A DNA stretch of 64,000 nt, from the NCBI GenBank assembly GCA_037367405.1, contig JAZKJV010011400.1, positions 1,486,501-1,550,500 on the forward strand, read 5' to 3'. The DNA is from Ottelia alismoides. Lineage: Eukaryota; Streptophyta; Magnoliopsida; Alismatales; Hydrocharitaceae. Shown one piece after another: positions 18,460 through 29,000 of this stretch. Position 1 is the first letter of the stretch. Every line of letters begins with the position of its first letter. The notes beneath the pieces were generated by a model. The model saw only the letters and a program-made list of their open reading frames with translations, was not told where the DNA came from and ran no database searches. A program made the translations under genes and the position numbers.

Positions 18460-20675
18460 CCGACGATCCTGCGCTGATACAACCACCATTCAATCGCCGT
18501 CAGCGCCAACGCTGCGCAGACACAATAGAACCAGATCGATCGCCCGCCCAAGCTCATCAGGCCCAATTGATTGGCCGATGGTAATTCGACTTGTGGACGC
18601 ACATCGCTTTCAGCCCGGCTGGAAACATTGCAGGCCAGGTGCCGTACGGCTGCTTGAATCCGCAGCGTCTGCATCGTTGACGCGCTCGCCTGGCCGGTGA
18701 GCTTACCAGCATCAGCAGTCGGCGATGAAACGCTAACCACCGGTGGACTGGTGCCCGGCGGAGAGTCACTGGCCAGCCACGGATCGCTGCTCAAGTTGGC
18801 GGCGGTACCCACTGCCCACAAGCCGCTATGTTTCAACACGGACAGCGTGGCCGCCTCGGCATCATGAGCCAGCGGAGTCAAACGCCCCAGCGGATCGCGC
18901 ACCCAGTAATCAAGCGTTTCAGCACTTGCCTCAGCGGTGTCTGATTCATTCGCGCCGGCAGTGGGCTTGCCAGGTTCCAGCCTGGCCAGTTGGCTCGGCT
19001 GGTTGTCATTGGCAGGGGTCGACGAATTTGCAGTTGTATCATCCGTGGGTAACTTTGATGAATTGGGCCCCGTTGCACTAGTCGGTTGTGGCAAGAGGAC
19101 TTTCGTCGTCGTCCCAGTAGCCAGGGCCGGTTGCAATTCACCTTGAGAACCATCAAACCATTCCAAGGCATTTTTCATCAATACTGGAAAGGCAATGCGC
19201 AGTGGCAAGTCACCTTCATCCAGGTTGACATTCAGCACGAGCACATCGCCTGCAGGTCGCCGCAGCCGAGCCAACAGCGGTTCATCAAGCGCCGTCTTGA
19301 TGAGCACTTCTGCGTCCTGCGTGAATGTGATGGACTGGGCTCGGGGAAACAAGACGTTGGATAACTTGACATGCTGAGTGACCGGCGAATCGAGGCTGAC
19401 CGAGGTCACGATCGGCTGGGCGATGACGTCACCCAGCGTCCACAACTGGCAATTGTGGGCTGGGTTGATCACTAACAATTTGCCTGGAGGTAATTGCTCG
19501 GGGATAGCCCGATCGAGAACCATGATCGGTCGTTGAAACTCTGGCGCGAGGACGAGCCGCGGCAGAGGCACAGCCTGTAGCTCTGCGGCCGAATCATCGG
19601 TCGCTGCGCCGGCGGAGTCCGGCGAAGACGGTGGCATGGCCACCTTCAAATCAACCAGCGGTATCGACTCGAGCACGCTCTTGAGAAATAAACTGCCGGG
19701 CGTGGTCAGGGTGACTAAGATCGGACGGCGAGTAGGTAAAACGGCCAGCGCCTGGTTATCACTGGTCAGCGCATCATCGGAATCTAACCTGGCCATCAAC
19801 CGTCCGCCGCTGGCCGAGGCTTGATCCAGATGCAACGTCTTGTGTTCTTCTGGTTGCAGTTCCAAAGGAATAACATCGACCAGTTGGCCTTCCAAGTCCA
19901 ATTCCAATCTGCCGCGATAAGTGGTATCGCTGAAGTTGCTGACCTCGATTAGTACCTGGTAGCCAATCGCATCCAGCAAGCTGCGACGAACTTGGAATTG
20001 CGTGATGCCAACGTTGTTTTGCGATTGGCCGAACCCGACCAGGTTAATCGAGGGATCATCACGCATGCTTGCGATCGCCCTATCGCAACCATCAGTCAGC
20101 ACATAGACCACCGAGCGCGTATCGCCAGCCAACAATCGTTTGGCTGCCAGCACTGTATCGGAGAGTTCGGAGGGAGCGTCGGTCTGTTCGATTGCGGCTA
20201 CGGCTTCGAGTAACGTCCGCGAATGATCGGTCAGCCCCAGCACCACTTCGGGTTTACCGCCAGCTGACAAGATGGCCATTTCATCACCCACGCGCAGCGA
20301 TCGCACCAGCGCGGCAGCAGTCTCTTTGGCTCGATCCAGTCGCGACTGACCAGCGTCGCTGGCAGCCATGCTGGCCGAGTTATCGACCACTACCAAGACT
20401 TTCCTGCGCTGCGCCTTCTGCCATTGCCACAAGGGATCGACCAGGGCCAGAACCAATAGCATCAGAAAGGCCAGCTGCAGCAACAATGACAACAGATGCC
20501 GCAGTTGTTGCCACCACGAGCGAGGTTTCTTTTCCTGAAAGACTTGATCCCAGAATAGAAACGTACTGACAGTTTGCCGACGCAGCCGTACTTTCAGCAC
20601 ATACAACAGCGCTAGCGGGACGGCTAGCGCCGCCCACCACCAGCCGATCGGGTTGGCGAACTCGAGTATGTTCAT
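18456..20675 (-). CDS. BatA-like membrane VWA protein
   Basis: The 739-residue product starts with the double-transmembrane N-terminal domain typical of BatA-type proteins (ANPIGWWWAALAVPLALLYVLK, then a second helix near 60-80). A VWA domain follows with the metal-ion site DNSAS (98-102) and a later TDG. A long extracytoplasmic region includes a Ser/Thr/Pro-rich low-complexity stretch (about 530-600), and a C-terminal helix precedes the basic end. It overlaps the downstream gene by four bases, so the two are translationally coupled. It probably forms a membrane complex with the DUF58 and MoxR proteins of the operon. Confidence 0.85.
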   Translation of the reverse strand: MNILEFANPIGWWWAALAVPLALLYVLKVRLRRQTVSTFLFWDQVFQEKKPRSWWQQLRHLLSLLLQLAFLMLLVLALVDPLWQWQKAQRRKVLVVVDNSASMAASDAGQSRLDRAKETAAALVRSLRVGDEMAILSAGGKPEVVLGLTDHSRTLLEAVAAIEQTDAPSELSDTVLAAKRLLAGDTRSVVYVLTDGCDRAIASMRDDPSINLVGFGQSQNNVGITQFQVRRSLLDAIGYQVLIEVSNFSDTTYRGRLELDLEGQLVDVIPLELQPEEHKTLHLDQASASGGRLMARLDSDDALTSDNQALAVLPTRRPILVTLTTPGSLFLKSVLESIPLVDLKVAMPPSSPDSAGAATDDSAAELQAVPLPRLVLAPEFQRPIMVLDRAIPEQLPPGKLLVINPAHNCQLWTLGDVIAQPIVTSVSLDSPVTQHVKLSNVLFPRAQSITFTQDAEVLIKTALDEPLLARLRRPAGDVLVLNVNLDEGDLPLRIAFPVLMKNALEWFDGSQGELQPALATGTTTKVLLPQPTSATGPNSSKLPTDDTTANSSTPANDNQPSQLARLEPGKPTAGANESDTAEASAETLDYWVRDPLGRLTPLAHDAEAATLSVLKHSGLWAVGTAANLSSDPWLASDSPPGTSPPVVSVSSPTADAGKLTGQASASTMQTLRIQAAVRHLACNVSSRAESDVRPQVELPSANQLGLMSLGGRSIWFYCVCAALALTAIEWWLYQRRIVG

Positions 20676-20729
20676 CGGTTGCTTGCTACCGGTTCAGATT
20701 GATTGATGCGCGTCACTGGGTACCTGGCC

Positions 20730-21608
20730 TTATCCGACTCCACCGGCAGCGCGCATCATGCGCAGGATCAGATCGTCAAACGGAATATCGACGGTTGACC
20801 GCGTGCAGGAGAGCGAGTAGTTGCGACAGTAGGTATCGATGCTTTCCAAAAACTCTTGAAACAACTGATGATATTGTTTCAGCTTGCGTTCGGTTACGGT
20901 CAACTTGCGCTGTTCGCCGGTCTCTACTTCGACCAGTTCGATATCCCCCAGGTAAGTCGGCTGGGCCTCTTCCTGAGTGTGCAGTTGAATGACATGCGGT
21001 TCAAACTTGCGATGCCTTAGCAGGTCGATCCCTTTGCGAAACCCGTTCTGATCGAACAGGTCGCTCAAGAGAATTACCAGTCCGGTTCTGGGAGCGCGAT
21101 TGACGAAGCCGCGGACGACGCGCGCCAGGTCGGTACTCTTGCCAGAAATCTTCAAATCATCCAAGTACCTTAGAATTGTCAGTATGCGGTCTTTACCGCG
21201 CGTCAGTGGCAGCGAAGCCACAATGTCATTGGCATAAGCATGTATGGCCACGCGATCTAAATCGGCCAAGGCGATATACCCCAGGGCCGCGGCCATTTGC
21301 CGGGCATAATCGAACTTGGACGGACTGCCCGTGTTCATGCTGGGCGAGATATCCAGCAGGATATAGACGTGCAGATCCTCTTCCTCTTGAAAACGCTTCA
21401 GCAATAGATCCCCGTACCGTGCGTAGACGTTCCAGTCCAAGTAACGCAAGTCATCGCCGCTGGAATACTCGCGGTGATCGGCGAACTCGATGCCGCCACC
21501 CAGTTGCTTGGTGCGCCGCTGCGCCAGGAGTTGACCACGAAACACGCGTTTGGAGACCAACGAGAGGTACTCCAAGCGTTTCAGGAATTCAGAGTCGAAC
21601 AGGGACAC
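20730..21608 (-). CDS. DUF58 domain protein of MoxR operon
   Basis: This 292-residue cytoplasmic protein shows the DUF58 signature EFADHREYSSGDDLRYLDW (41-59) and a VWA-like metal site DISPS (86-90). DUF58 proteins nearly always sit beside MoxR ATPases, as here. The GTG at 21608 is chosen because GAGGAG lies a few bases upstream; the first possible GTG at 21638 has no such site. The gene is 117 bp after moxR and 54 bp before the BatA-like gene. It is thought to be a partner or adaptor of the ATPase; its client is not known. Confidence 0.9.
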   Translation of the reverse strand: MSLFDSEFLKRLEYLSLVSKRVFRGQLLAQRRTKQLGGGIEFADHREYSSGDDLRYLDWNVYARYGDLLLKRFQEEEDLHVYILLDISPSMNTGSPSKFDYARQMAAALGYIALADLDRVAIHAYANDIVASLPLTRGKDRILTILRYLDDLKISGKSTDLARVVRGFVNRAPRTGLVILLSDLFDQNGFRKGIDLLRHRKFEPHVIQLHTQEEAQPTYLGDIELVEVETGEQRKLTVTERKLKQYHQLFQEFLESIDTYCRNYSLSCTRSTVDIPFDDLILRMMRAAGGVG

Positions 21609-21725
21609 AATCGCTCCTCGTGCACCGTAGATCACCACCAGCCTCAGTTAGCCGCGTGGGCCACCACGCTCTACTGAGTCACCTTCTTTGGTCACCTTCC
21701 TTGGTCACACTATTGGGCCGCATTT

Positions 21726-22736
21726 CTACGCCGGTTGCAATCGGTCGACGCTCTTGAGAATATCGTCGATGATGGCATCGGTTTTGATATCCTCGGCCTG
21801 GCCTTCGAAGTTAAGCAAAATGCGATGCCTCAGGCAGTTGGGGGCCACAGCGCGAATATCATCGCGCGCGACATGAAAGCGATGATCGAGAATCGCATGA
21901 ATCTTGGCGGCCAGGATTACGGCTTGCGCGCCGCGGGGACTGGAGCCATAGCGCACGAATTGACGCGTCATGGGGCTGGCCAGTTCATTATCGGGATGCG
22001 AACCCATAACGGTTTGGATTGCGTACCTGCGCACCTCATCACTGATGGGGATGCGTCTGGCCAGGCGACTCATCTCTAGCACGCTGTCGGGCTCCATCAA
22101 GCGCGAGGCAGCCGGTGTTTCCGATTCGGTCGTTCGATCGAGAATCACTTCGATCTCTTCGGTGGTGGGAAACGGAACCAGCAGTTTATAAAAGAAGCGA
22201 TCTAACTGCGCTTCAGGCAGTGGATAGGTGCCTTCCATTTCCAGTGGATTTTGCGTAGCCAGTACGAAGAATAAACCATCCAGTTTGTGAGAGGTGCCGG
22301 CGACGGTCACACTTTTCTCTTGCATGGCCTCCAGCAAGGCGGATTGCGTTTTCGGAGTCGCCCGGTTGATTTCATCAGCCAGCACAATGTTGGCAAACAG
22401 CGGCCCTCGCTCGAACTGAAAGCGTCGCGCGCCGGAGACTTTGTCTTCGATCAGCACATTGGTGCCAATCAAGTCGGCTGGCATCAGATCGGGCGTGAAC
22501 TGAATACGCGAGAATGTCGAATGCATAGCGCTGGCCAAGGTGCGCACCAAGAGAGTTTTGCCCAGGCCAGGCACCCCTTCCAGCAACACGTGGCCACCGG
22601 CGATCAGGCCAGTTAAGACGCCCTCGACTGTTTTCTCCTGCCCCACGACGACCTTGCCTATTTCGGCTCGCAGTTTATTGAATTTCTCACGAAAGCCTAT
22701 CAACTCATCTTTCAAATACTGATCGAGTTCCGGCAT
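21726..22736 (-). CDS. MoxR-family AAA+ ATPase
   Basis: A 336-residue AAA+ chaperone-type ATPase. Walker A is GVPGLGKT (54-61), Walker B is VLADEIN (118-124), and the sensor 1 region reads VLATQNPLEMEGTYPLPEAQLDRFF, the MoxR hallmark. MoxR proteins use ATP to remodel or insert cofactors into partner proteins together with VWA-domain proteins, three of which follow in this operon. It is the first gene of the operon. The promoter should lie in the 308-bp gap to the divergent TPR gene, which also holds a palindromic repeat. Confidence 0.95.
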   Translation of the reverse strand: MPELDQYLKDELIGFREKFNKLRAEIGKVVVGQEKTVEGVLTGLIAGGHVLLEGVPGLGKTLLVRTLASAMHSTFSRIQFTPDLMPADLIGTNVLIEDKVSGARRFQFERGPLFANIVLADEINRATPKTQSALLEAMQEKSVTVAGTSHKLDGLFFVLATQNPLEMEGTYPLPEAQLDRFFYKLLVPFPTTEEIEVILDRTTESETPAASRLMEPDSVLEMSRLARRIPISDEVRRYAIQTVMGSHPDNELASPMTRQFVRYGSSPRGAQAVILAAKIHAILDHRFHVARDDIRAVAPNCLRHRILLNFEGQAEDIKTDAIIDDILKSVDRLQPA

Positions 22737-23044
22737 AACTGTTAATTCTCTGAAGTGTAATTATGTAATTGGACTGCGTGACTTGGCACACTGCGTAACT
22801 TCGCTGAATGCCTTGTAACTTTGCTGAATGCCGTTTTCGTAGCCACCGCTGCCAAACGGTGGAAAACTTTAACATGGGCTGCCACCGTCTGGCGACGGTG
22901 GCTACCCAACTTGTCCACCGAATACCAGACTGGACATGTAGATATGCTTGGACGCATTGGGCTAGAGGGGCGGTGAAAAAGAGACTCCGGCTACCGTTAT
23001 AATGCGAGCCGAGAGCTTTCGCAAATTTTTTGGAGTTGCTGCTC
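22737..23044. repeat. Divergent gap with a GTAGCCACC-family palindrome
   Basis: The segment 22838-22906 starts CGTAGCCACCGCTGCC and ends GGCGACGGTGGCTACC, a copy of the intergenic palindrome at 0.2, 37.1 and 51.1 kb. Just before it, TCGCTGAATGCC/TTGCTGAATGCC is a short direct repeat (about 22800-22832). Promoters of moxR and the giant TPR gene must also lie here but no clear -35/-10 pair is evident. Confidence 0.75.
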
Positions 23045-26000
23045 ATGCGATGGATTCAGCTCTATATGGCTTTGGCTGTCGGCTGTCTGGCGGCTACTGG
23101 AATCGTACCCCTGCACTCCCAGGAGATCCTCGAATCACCCGAAGAACAAAAAGAACGCCAGGCCATCGAGCGTTTTTTGCAGATCCTCGAAAAAAGTCCC
23201 CGCGAGGGTACCGCCCTGGAGCGCGTGTATGCCTGGCATATCGAACATGGATCTCTCGAGACACTTTGCGAAACTCTGCATGCGCGCCAGGTGGAACAGT
23301 CCGATGGACCAGCAGCCTTTCTGCTGGGACTGCTGCAGATGCGGCGCGGCTTGGAATCCGAAGCCCAGGTCACGCTCAGCGCGGCCGAAAGCTTGCTGCC
23401 GGATGAACCGCTAGTCAGTTACTATTTGGGTCAATGTCTGCTGATGCAAGGCGATCTGAACGCCGCCACTGCTGCTTTGCAACGAGCCGTAGAAAAGCAT
23501 CCTGGCAAAGCCGAGACTCTGAACATCTTGAAAGAGCTGGGCCGCACCTATCAACGCGCCCAGCGCACTGGCGAAGCGATTGAGGTCTGGCAGAAAATGG
23601 AGGGCCTCTATCCCGGTGACCTGCAAGTGCAAGAACAGATTGCACGGGTCATGGCAGAAGAGGGCGCCGATACCGAAGCCTTAATGCGATTCTCGGCACT
23701 TGCGCGAGCCACGCCCGACCGCTTTCGCCAAATCGAGTTCGCCATGCAAGCCGCTCAACTCAAACTGAAGCTTGGCCAAGCCACAGAAGCTCTCACCGAT
23801 TACGAAAACCTGCTAGGCCAGGTCAATCCAGATAGCTGGCTTCACCAGGAGATTCGCAGCCGCATTGAACGGCACTATCTCGATCGCAGTGATTCCAAAG
23901 GTTTGATCGACTATTACAAACAGTGGCTTACCAGGCATCCACAAGATATCGAAGCCATGCTGCGCGTGGGTCGCCTGCTGTCGATTCAGCGGCAAAGCGA
24001 CCAGGCCGGTCAATGGTTCAAGCAAGTGATTGCCTTGGCACCCAGTCGCGTGGACGCCTATTTGGAACTGTCCCAAGCGCTCGAGCGCGATGGCCAGTTC
24101 GGCCAGGCCGCTAGTGTCATGCAACAATTGTTCACTCAAACATCCGGCACAGCCGATCAAGACAATGCCGACTACCTGGTACGCTGGGGCCAATTGATCC
24201 TGGCTGACCAGGCACAGCCGTTGCCAACCCGTCGTCAACAAGCCGCCGAGATTTGGAACCAACTGTTAACAGCTCGCCCGGATGATCCCCTCACGTTGAC
24301 TCGCGTGGCAGACCTGATGCGCACTGCTGGCCTGCACGAGCGGGCGCTCGAACTCTATCGCCGCTGCATCGCGGTCGCGCCAGACCAGCAGCAGTACTAC
24401 GAATACTTGGGAGAGTATCTGTTTCGACAAGGTCAGAAAGACCAAGCACTCGCGGTCTGGCAAGCGATGGTTAGCGGTCCGCGCGAAACGGCCGACAATC
24501 TGTTTCGCCAGGCCGAACTACTGAACCAGTTTGGCTTGACCACCGAAGCGCTAGCGGCCATGGACAAAGCCTGTCAGCAACGACCTACTCTGTCGCAGCG
24601 TCTGCGTTACATTGACAAATTGATTGGCTTAAATCGCTTTGACGATGCCCAACAACAAATTCAATTAGCCAGTAAGACTGCTGAGTCCGACGACGAACAG
24701 AACCTGGTCTTGGAACGCGAGATCAGCTGCTTGATGGCCAGCGGGCTTTTGAAGACGGAGACGTTGAAGCTGCAAGCCATAGTAAGCGCCAGCGAGCCAC
24801 CAGCCAGCGCGAGCCAATGGAAGCGCTACGCGTTGTTTCTCGAAGCAGGCGGTCAACCACGTTTGGCCGCGCTGGCCATTGAACAAGCCCTGCAGCGCGA
24901 GCCCTCTTCGCCACAACTCTTGGTCATAGCCGCCCGACTGTACGAACAACTCGGCCAACTGGAGCCTGCGATTGATGCGCTCCAGCGACTCTTGACGATC
25001 GATCGTCGCCAGCAACTCGGCTTGCTGATGCGCATAGCCACCATGCAATGGGAACTCGGCCAGAGTGAAAACGCCTTCAAGACAGCTCAGCAATTGATGC
25101 GCTCGCCGGGCGTGGGCATCGAACAGGTCAAGTTCTATGCCGATTTCTGTCGGCAACTCGGCAAAGAGGAAGAGGCCCTGACGGCCTTGCGCAAATATGC
25201 GCGGCTGAATTCCCATGACCGCAGTTCGCTGTTGATTCTAGCCCAGCGGCTGGGCGACTTGTTTCAAACCGACGAAGCGATCGAATTCACTTGGAGGGCA
25301 CTCGATCAATCCAACACGCTCGATGAGCGTAGAGACGTGGTGCGCGCGCTGGCCAGTTACTATCAGCGGCTGGGCAAACTCAAGCCACTGATGGCCAGGC
25401 TGGACGAGTACGGTCGAAAGACGACACGCATGCGTGAAGCGGCTTTGCTGAAGGCTCATGCATGGCAGACCACCGAAGACTATGGCCTGGCCAGGCAGAT
25501 CTTGGAAGAGCTAAACACCGACAATCAAGATGTGGAATTACTCGGATCGCTGGTCGAGCTGGCTCAAGCAGGCGAAGATTTCGAAGCAGCAGCCCGTTAT
25601 CAAGCCTTGATCAATCAGGCAGCCCCATCCGGTGAAGGCCGCCTGCAATTGGCCCGTTACTTGTTGTCAGTTGGCGAAGCTGAAAAGGCGCAGCAAGCTT
25701 GGAGCGAGATCAAGACTAGCGAGCTGACCTCGGCTCAGTTGCATTCGGTCTTGCAGCAATTGATTTTGCGCGACGATTATCAACGAGCCGCACAACTGAG
25801 CGAACAGGTGTTGGCAGAATCACCTCAGGACTGGGAAAAACTGTTTCTGTGCGCTGCAACCTTGGCGATCGGGGAAAACGAGCAGCCGCTCCTACGCATT
25901 TGTGAGCAACTTGCTCAGCTAAATCTGCCTCCAGATACGCGCAGCCAATTCGCTCAAAGCCTTTCAGGCAACAGGGCGGTCGCTTCCACAGCCTCAGCGC

Positions 26001-29000
26001 AGCCAAACATCAGACAGTCAGCCACCGCCACTTCATCCTACAGCTCCTATGCACAAAGCATGGGATTGACTGGCTGGCTGACGACTGAAGACTGGAAACA
26101 GCACATTCGCAATCTGCATGCGCACGATTCCGCGCAGAGGGTCACTTGCATAGCTCGCGCGCTGCAAATGGTCGAATCGCTGATACTTGCATCAAATCCC
26201 CAGGTACGCGCCGTCAATGGTGTATCGCTCAGCACGTACTCTAGTCAACTGATCTGTTATGAAGATGCCAAACTGTTCGCCCAAGCGTTGATATTCTTGG
26301 ACAAGAACTCATCGGCCGAGCCCCAGTCGCCAGACCAATCGCTGCCATCGGTAGAGCAAATAGCCCAGCAGCAAGATATCGCCAGCCTCTGGCAGAGCTT
26401 TTTTCTGGCTTCGCTGGCCGAGGGCCCACGACGTCAACTGTTTCGAGGGAACTTCGGCAATGGAACCCAGTTCGTGCTTTCGATGCACAACAGCCAGTAC
26501 GGCCCGATCTACATGAGTGAGACCACTGAGTTGCCACCGACTTCCAAGTCGCAGGCGAAGGACGCCACCCTCAAGCGTCTCCAGGAGTTGGGGCAGGTCG
26601 ACGCAGACATCATTATGCTGCTGGAAGATCTCACCGCGCTCGTAGCCAATCCAACACTCCTGCCTAACGGTACCGAGGCCATCGGCTGGTCAGGAGCCGC
26701 CGACGTGTCTGACGATGAACTGCAACGTATGATCAGTTTGTTAGCCAGGGCCCCCGATTTTATCCGTGGCGAAGGCCTCGTACTGAGTGTCATAAACCAT
26801 GGTCTGTTCCTGCGTCAGTTGGCGCGCGAGCGCGGCTTGAGCGCCCCGCAGATCGATCAAGCGGTGATCGCTCTGGGCATGATGCATCCATCTTATGAGA
26901 TGGCGTCTATCTTGTTGCCTGTCGATCCAAGCGCGGCTTGCGAAGTCCTGATCACCGCCAGCCAACGACAACTGCAACTGGCGGCCAATTCGTCAAATCC
27001 AGGCTCGCTCTATAAAGGCAACACAGAAGTGGTTGCCAAGCTGGTGAGCGAGGTGATCGAATTGCCCGACGCCGAGCGCCATGTCACCCACTTGCTAAAG
27101 GGCTTGAAGCGAGTGCAAGTGGAACACGCACGGCAACTGCAGCCGGCTCAACTTGCATTCTGCAGCCCCAACCAACCGCTCAACTTGAGTCTCTTTCAGC
27201 AAAATCAGCAGACAGTCCTCACCCTGGACTTTCCCGTACCGACTGCATTCTTGTCGGGCGATTTGCTGATGGTTATCTACATGTGCCAATTGAATGGCTC
27301 GGAGCAACTGTCTGACCAGGTCGGGCAAGTACTCGCGCTCGACCAATCATCCTCCCAGTCCGATGCTTACCAGACAACAGTAGACCGCCTCGCTTGGGCT
27401 ACATGGAAATGGTGGCAGGGAGATCCGCAGGCCGAACGAGAGTGTATTGAACTGGTTACCGAATTGAAATCCGTTTCGCCATCCACAGCACTGGCCGAAC
27501 TGCTCGAGTACAACTTGCTGATCGCCCGCGGCCAATATAACGAAGCCATCGCACAGCTGGAGAAACTGAAAGAAACCGACCCACAACTGGCAATCGCTTG
27601 TGAACTGGCGTTATTCGAACTTCAGATTCGCATCGGCTCGATGGACAAAGCTCGGCTGGTGGCCCAGCGACTTTTGAAACTGCCACTGCCAATTGATAAA
27701 CAGTTGGAACTGCTGGCCTTTCTCGATCAGTTGGGTGTAACACCCGATTCGCAGAGAATCCTCAGGCGGGCACAGCGATCCCGGGGTCAATCGATTCAGA
27801 CTCAACTGCAAGTGATGCAGCAGTTTGAAACCGCCGGTCAGAGCGAGGCGGCGCGCGAGGTAGCCCGCGAGATCGTACGAGCCACTCGCAGCGTACTGAA
27901 TCCTCCGCCCCCTTCGCTCACCAGCCTCTTCAGCCTGTCCACTGCATCGTCAGACGAGGCTGATCGTAACGCTCGAGAGCAAGCGTTCAAGATCCTGGCC
28001 GATGCACCCGAGATTGCTCAGCAGATAAGCGAACTGGAAGAGCGCGTGGTCAAGTCACCGAAGTCCAAGATCCTGGTCACGGAGTTGGCTGAACTGTATG
28101 CAGCCACAGGCAATCATCGACAAGCTGCTCAACTGCGCAGTAGTCTACGGTCCAGCGCGCCGGCTTCAGCCAACAATCAGCCTGCTCCGAAGCCCGGTCA
28201 GGCGATGAGGATCGACCAGTTCGTTATAGGCGAATTGCAACGCTTCACCCATGATCACGAGTACATCAAACAAGAAATGGCAAATTTCCTGACCATCGTT
28301 GACACACGCAGCGGGTGGTCAGTCCTTTGCGAACAGTTGGGCAAGCTTGACTACTCCCAGTTTCCACCGGACAGTAGCGTACTGAAATCGTTGATCGATC
28401 AGGCGGCCTCTCACATCACCGCGGTACAGGCCAACCGAGTGATCGGGCGGTTAGTCGATGCTAAACAGGCGAGGCTCTTGCCGTCGATGGTACACGCCAT
28501 GGACAAACGGCGAGCTGTCTTGGACGCCAGTATCGCGCAGCGCGCCCTCGATCTCATTTTCGAACGGGCTCAGGAACAGAGCTTGGAGGATATCTTTCCG
28601 CGAGTTACCGAAGCAGACGGCTCGGTGCGTGGCTGGCTGAGTGTCGTTGATCGTTTGATCGTCCATGACGACCAGGCGGAAGAGCTACTGGACAAGGCTA
28701 AACACTTGCATGATGCTCAGGGCGCCACTCGCATTGATATGCAATGCCTGCAAGTGATCATGTTGCTGGAACTAGGACGAGTCAGGCAGGCGCAAAGCGT
28801 GACCGATCAACTCGTATCCCAGGGCGATGACGATCCTCGCTGGGCTGATCCTCGTTGGGCTGATCCTCGTTGGGCCTGGGAATTGGCCAGTGAGCTGTGC
28901 CTGGAGTATCAACAGTACGACCTGGCCATCGGTCTGCTAAAGCCGTGGGCAGACAAACAACCAGCCGCGGTAGATCTATCGGTCCCGAGTATCCAACTGT

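Noticed and set aside
28832..28876. Possible assembly collapse at the DPRWA repeat
   Set aside because: The frame is kept and units carry different silent bases, so a real minisatellite is more likely, though reads would settle it.
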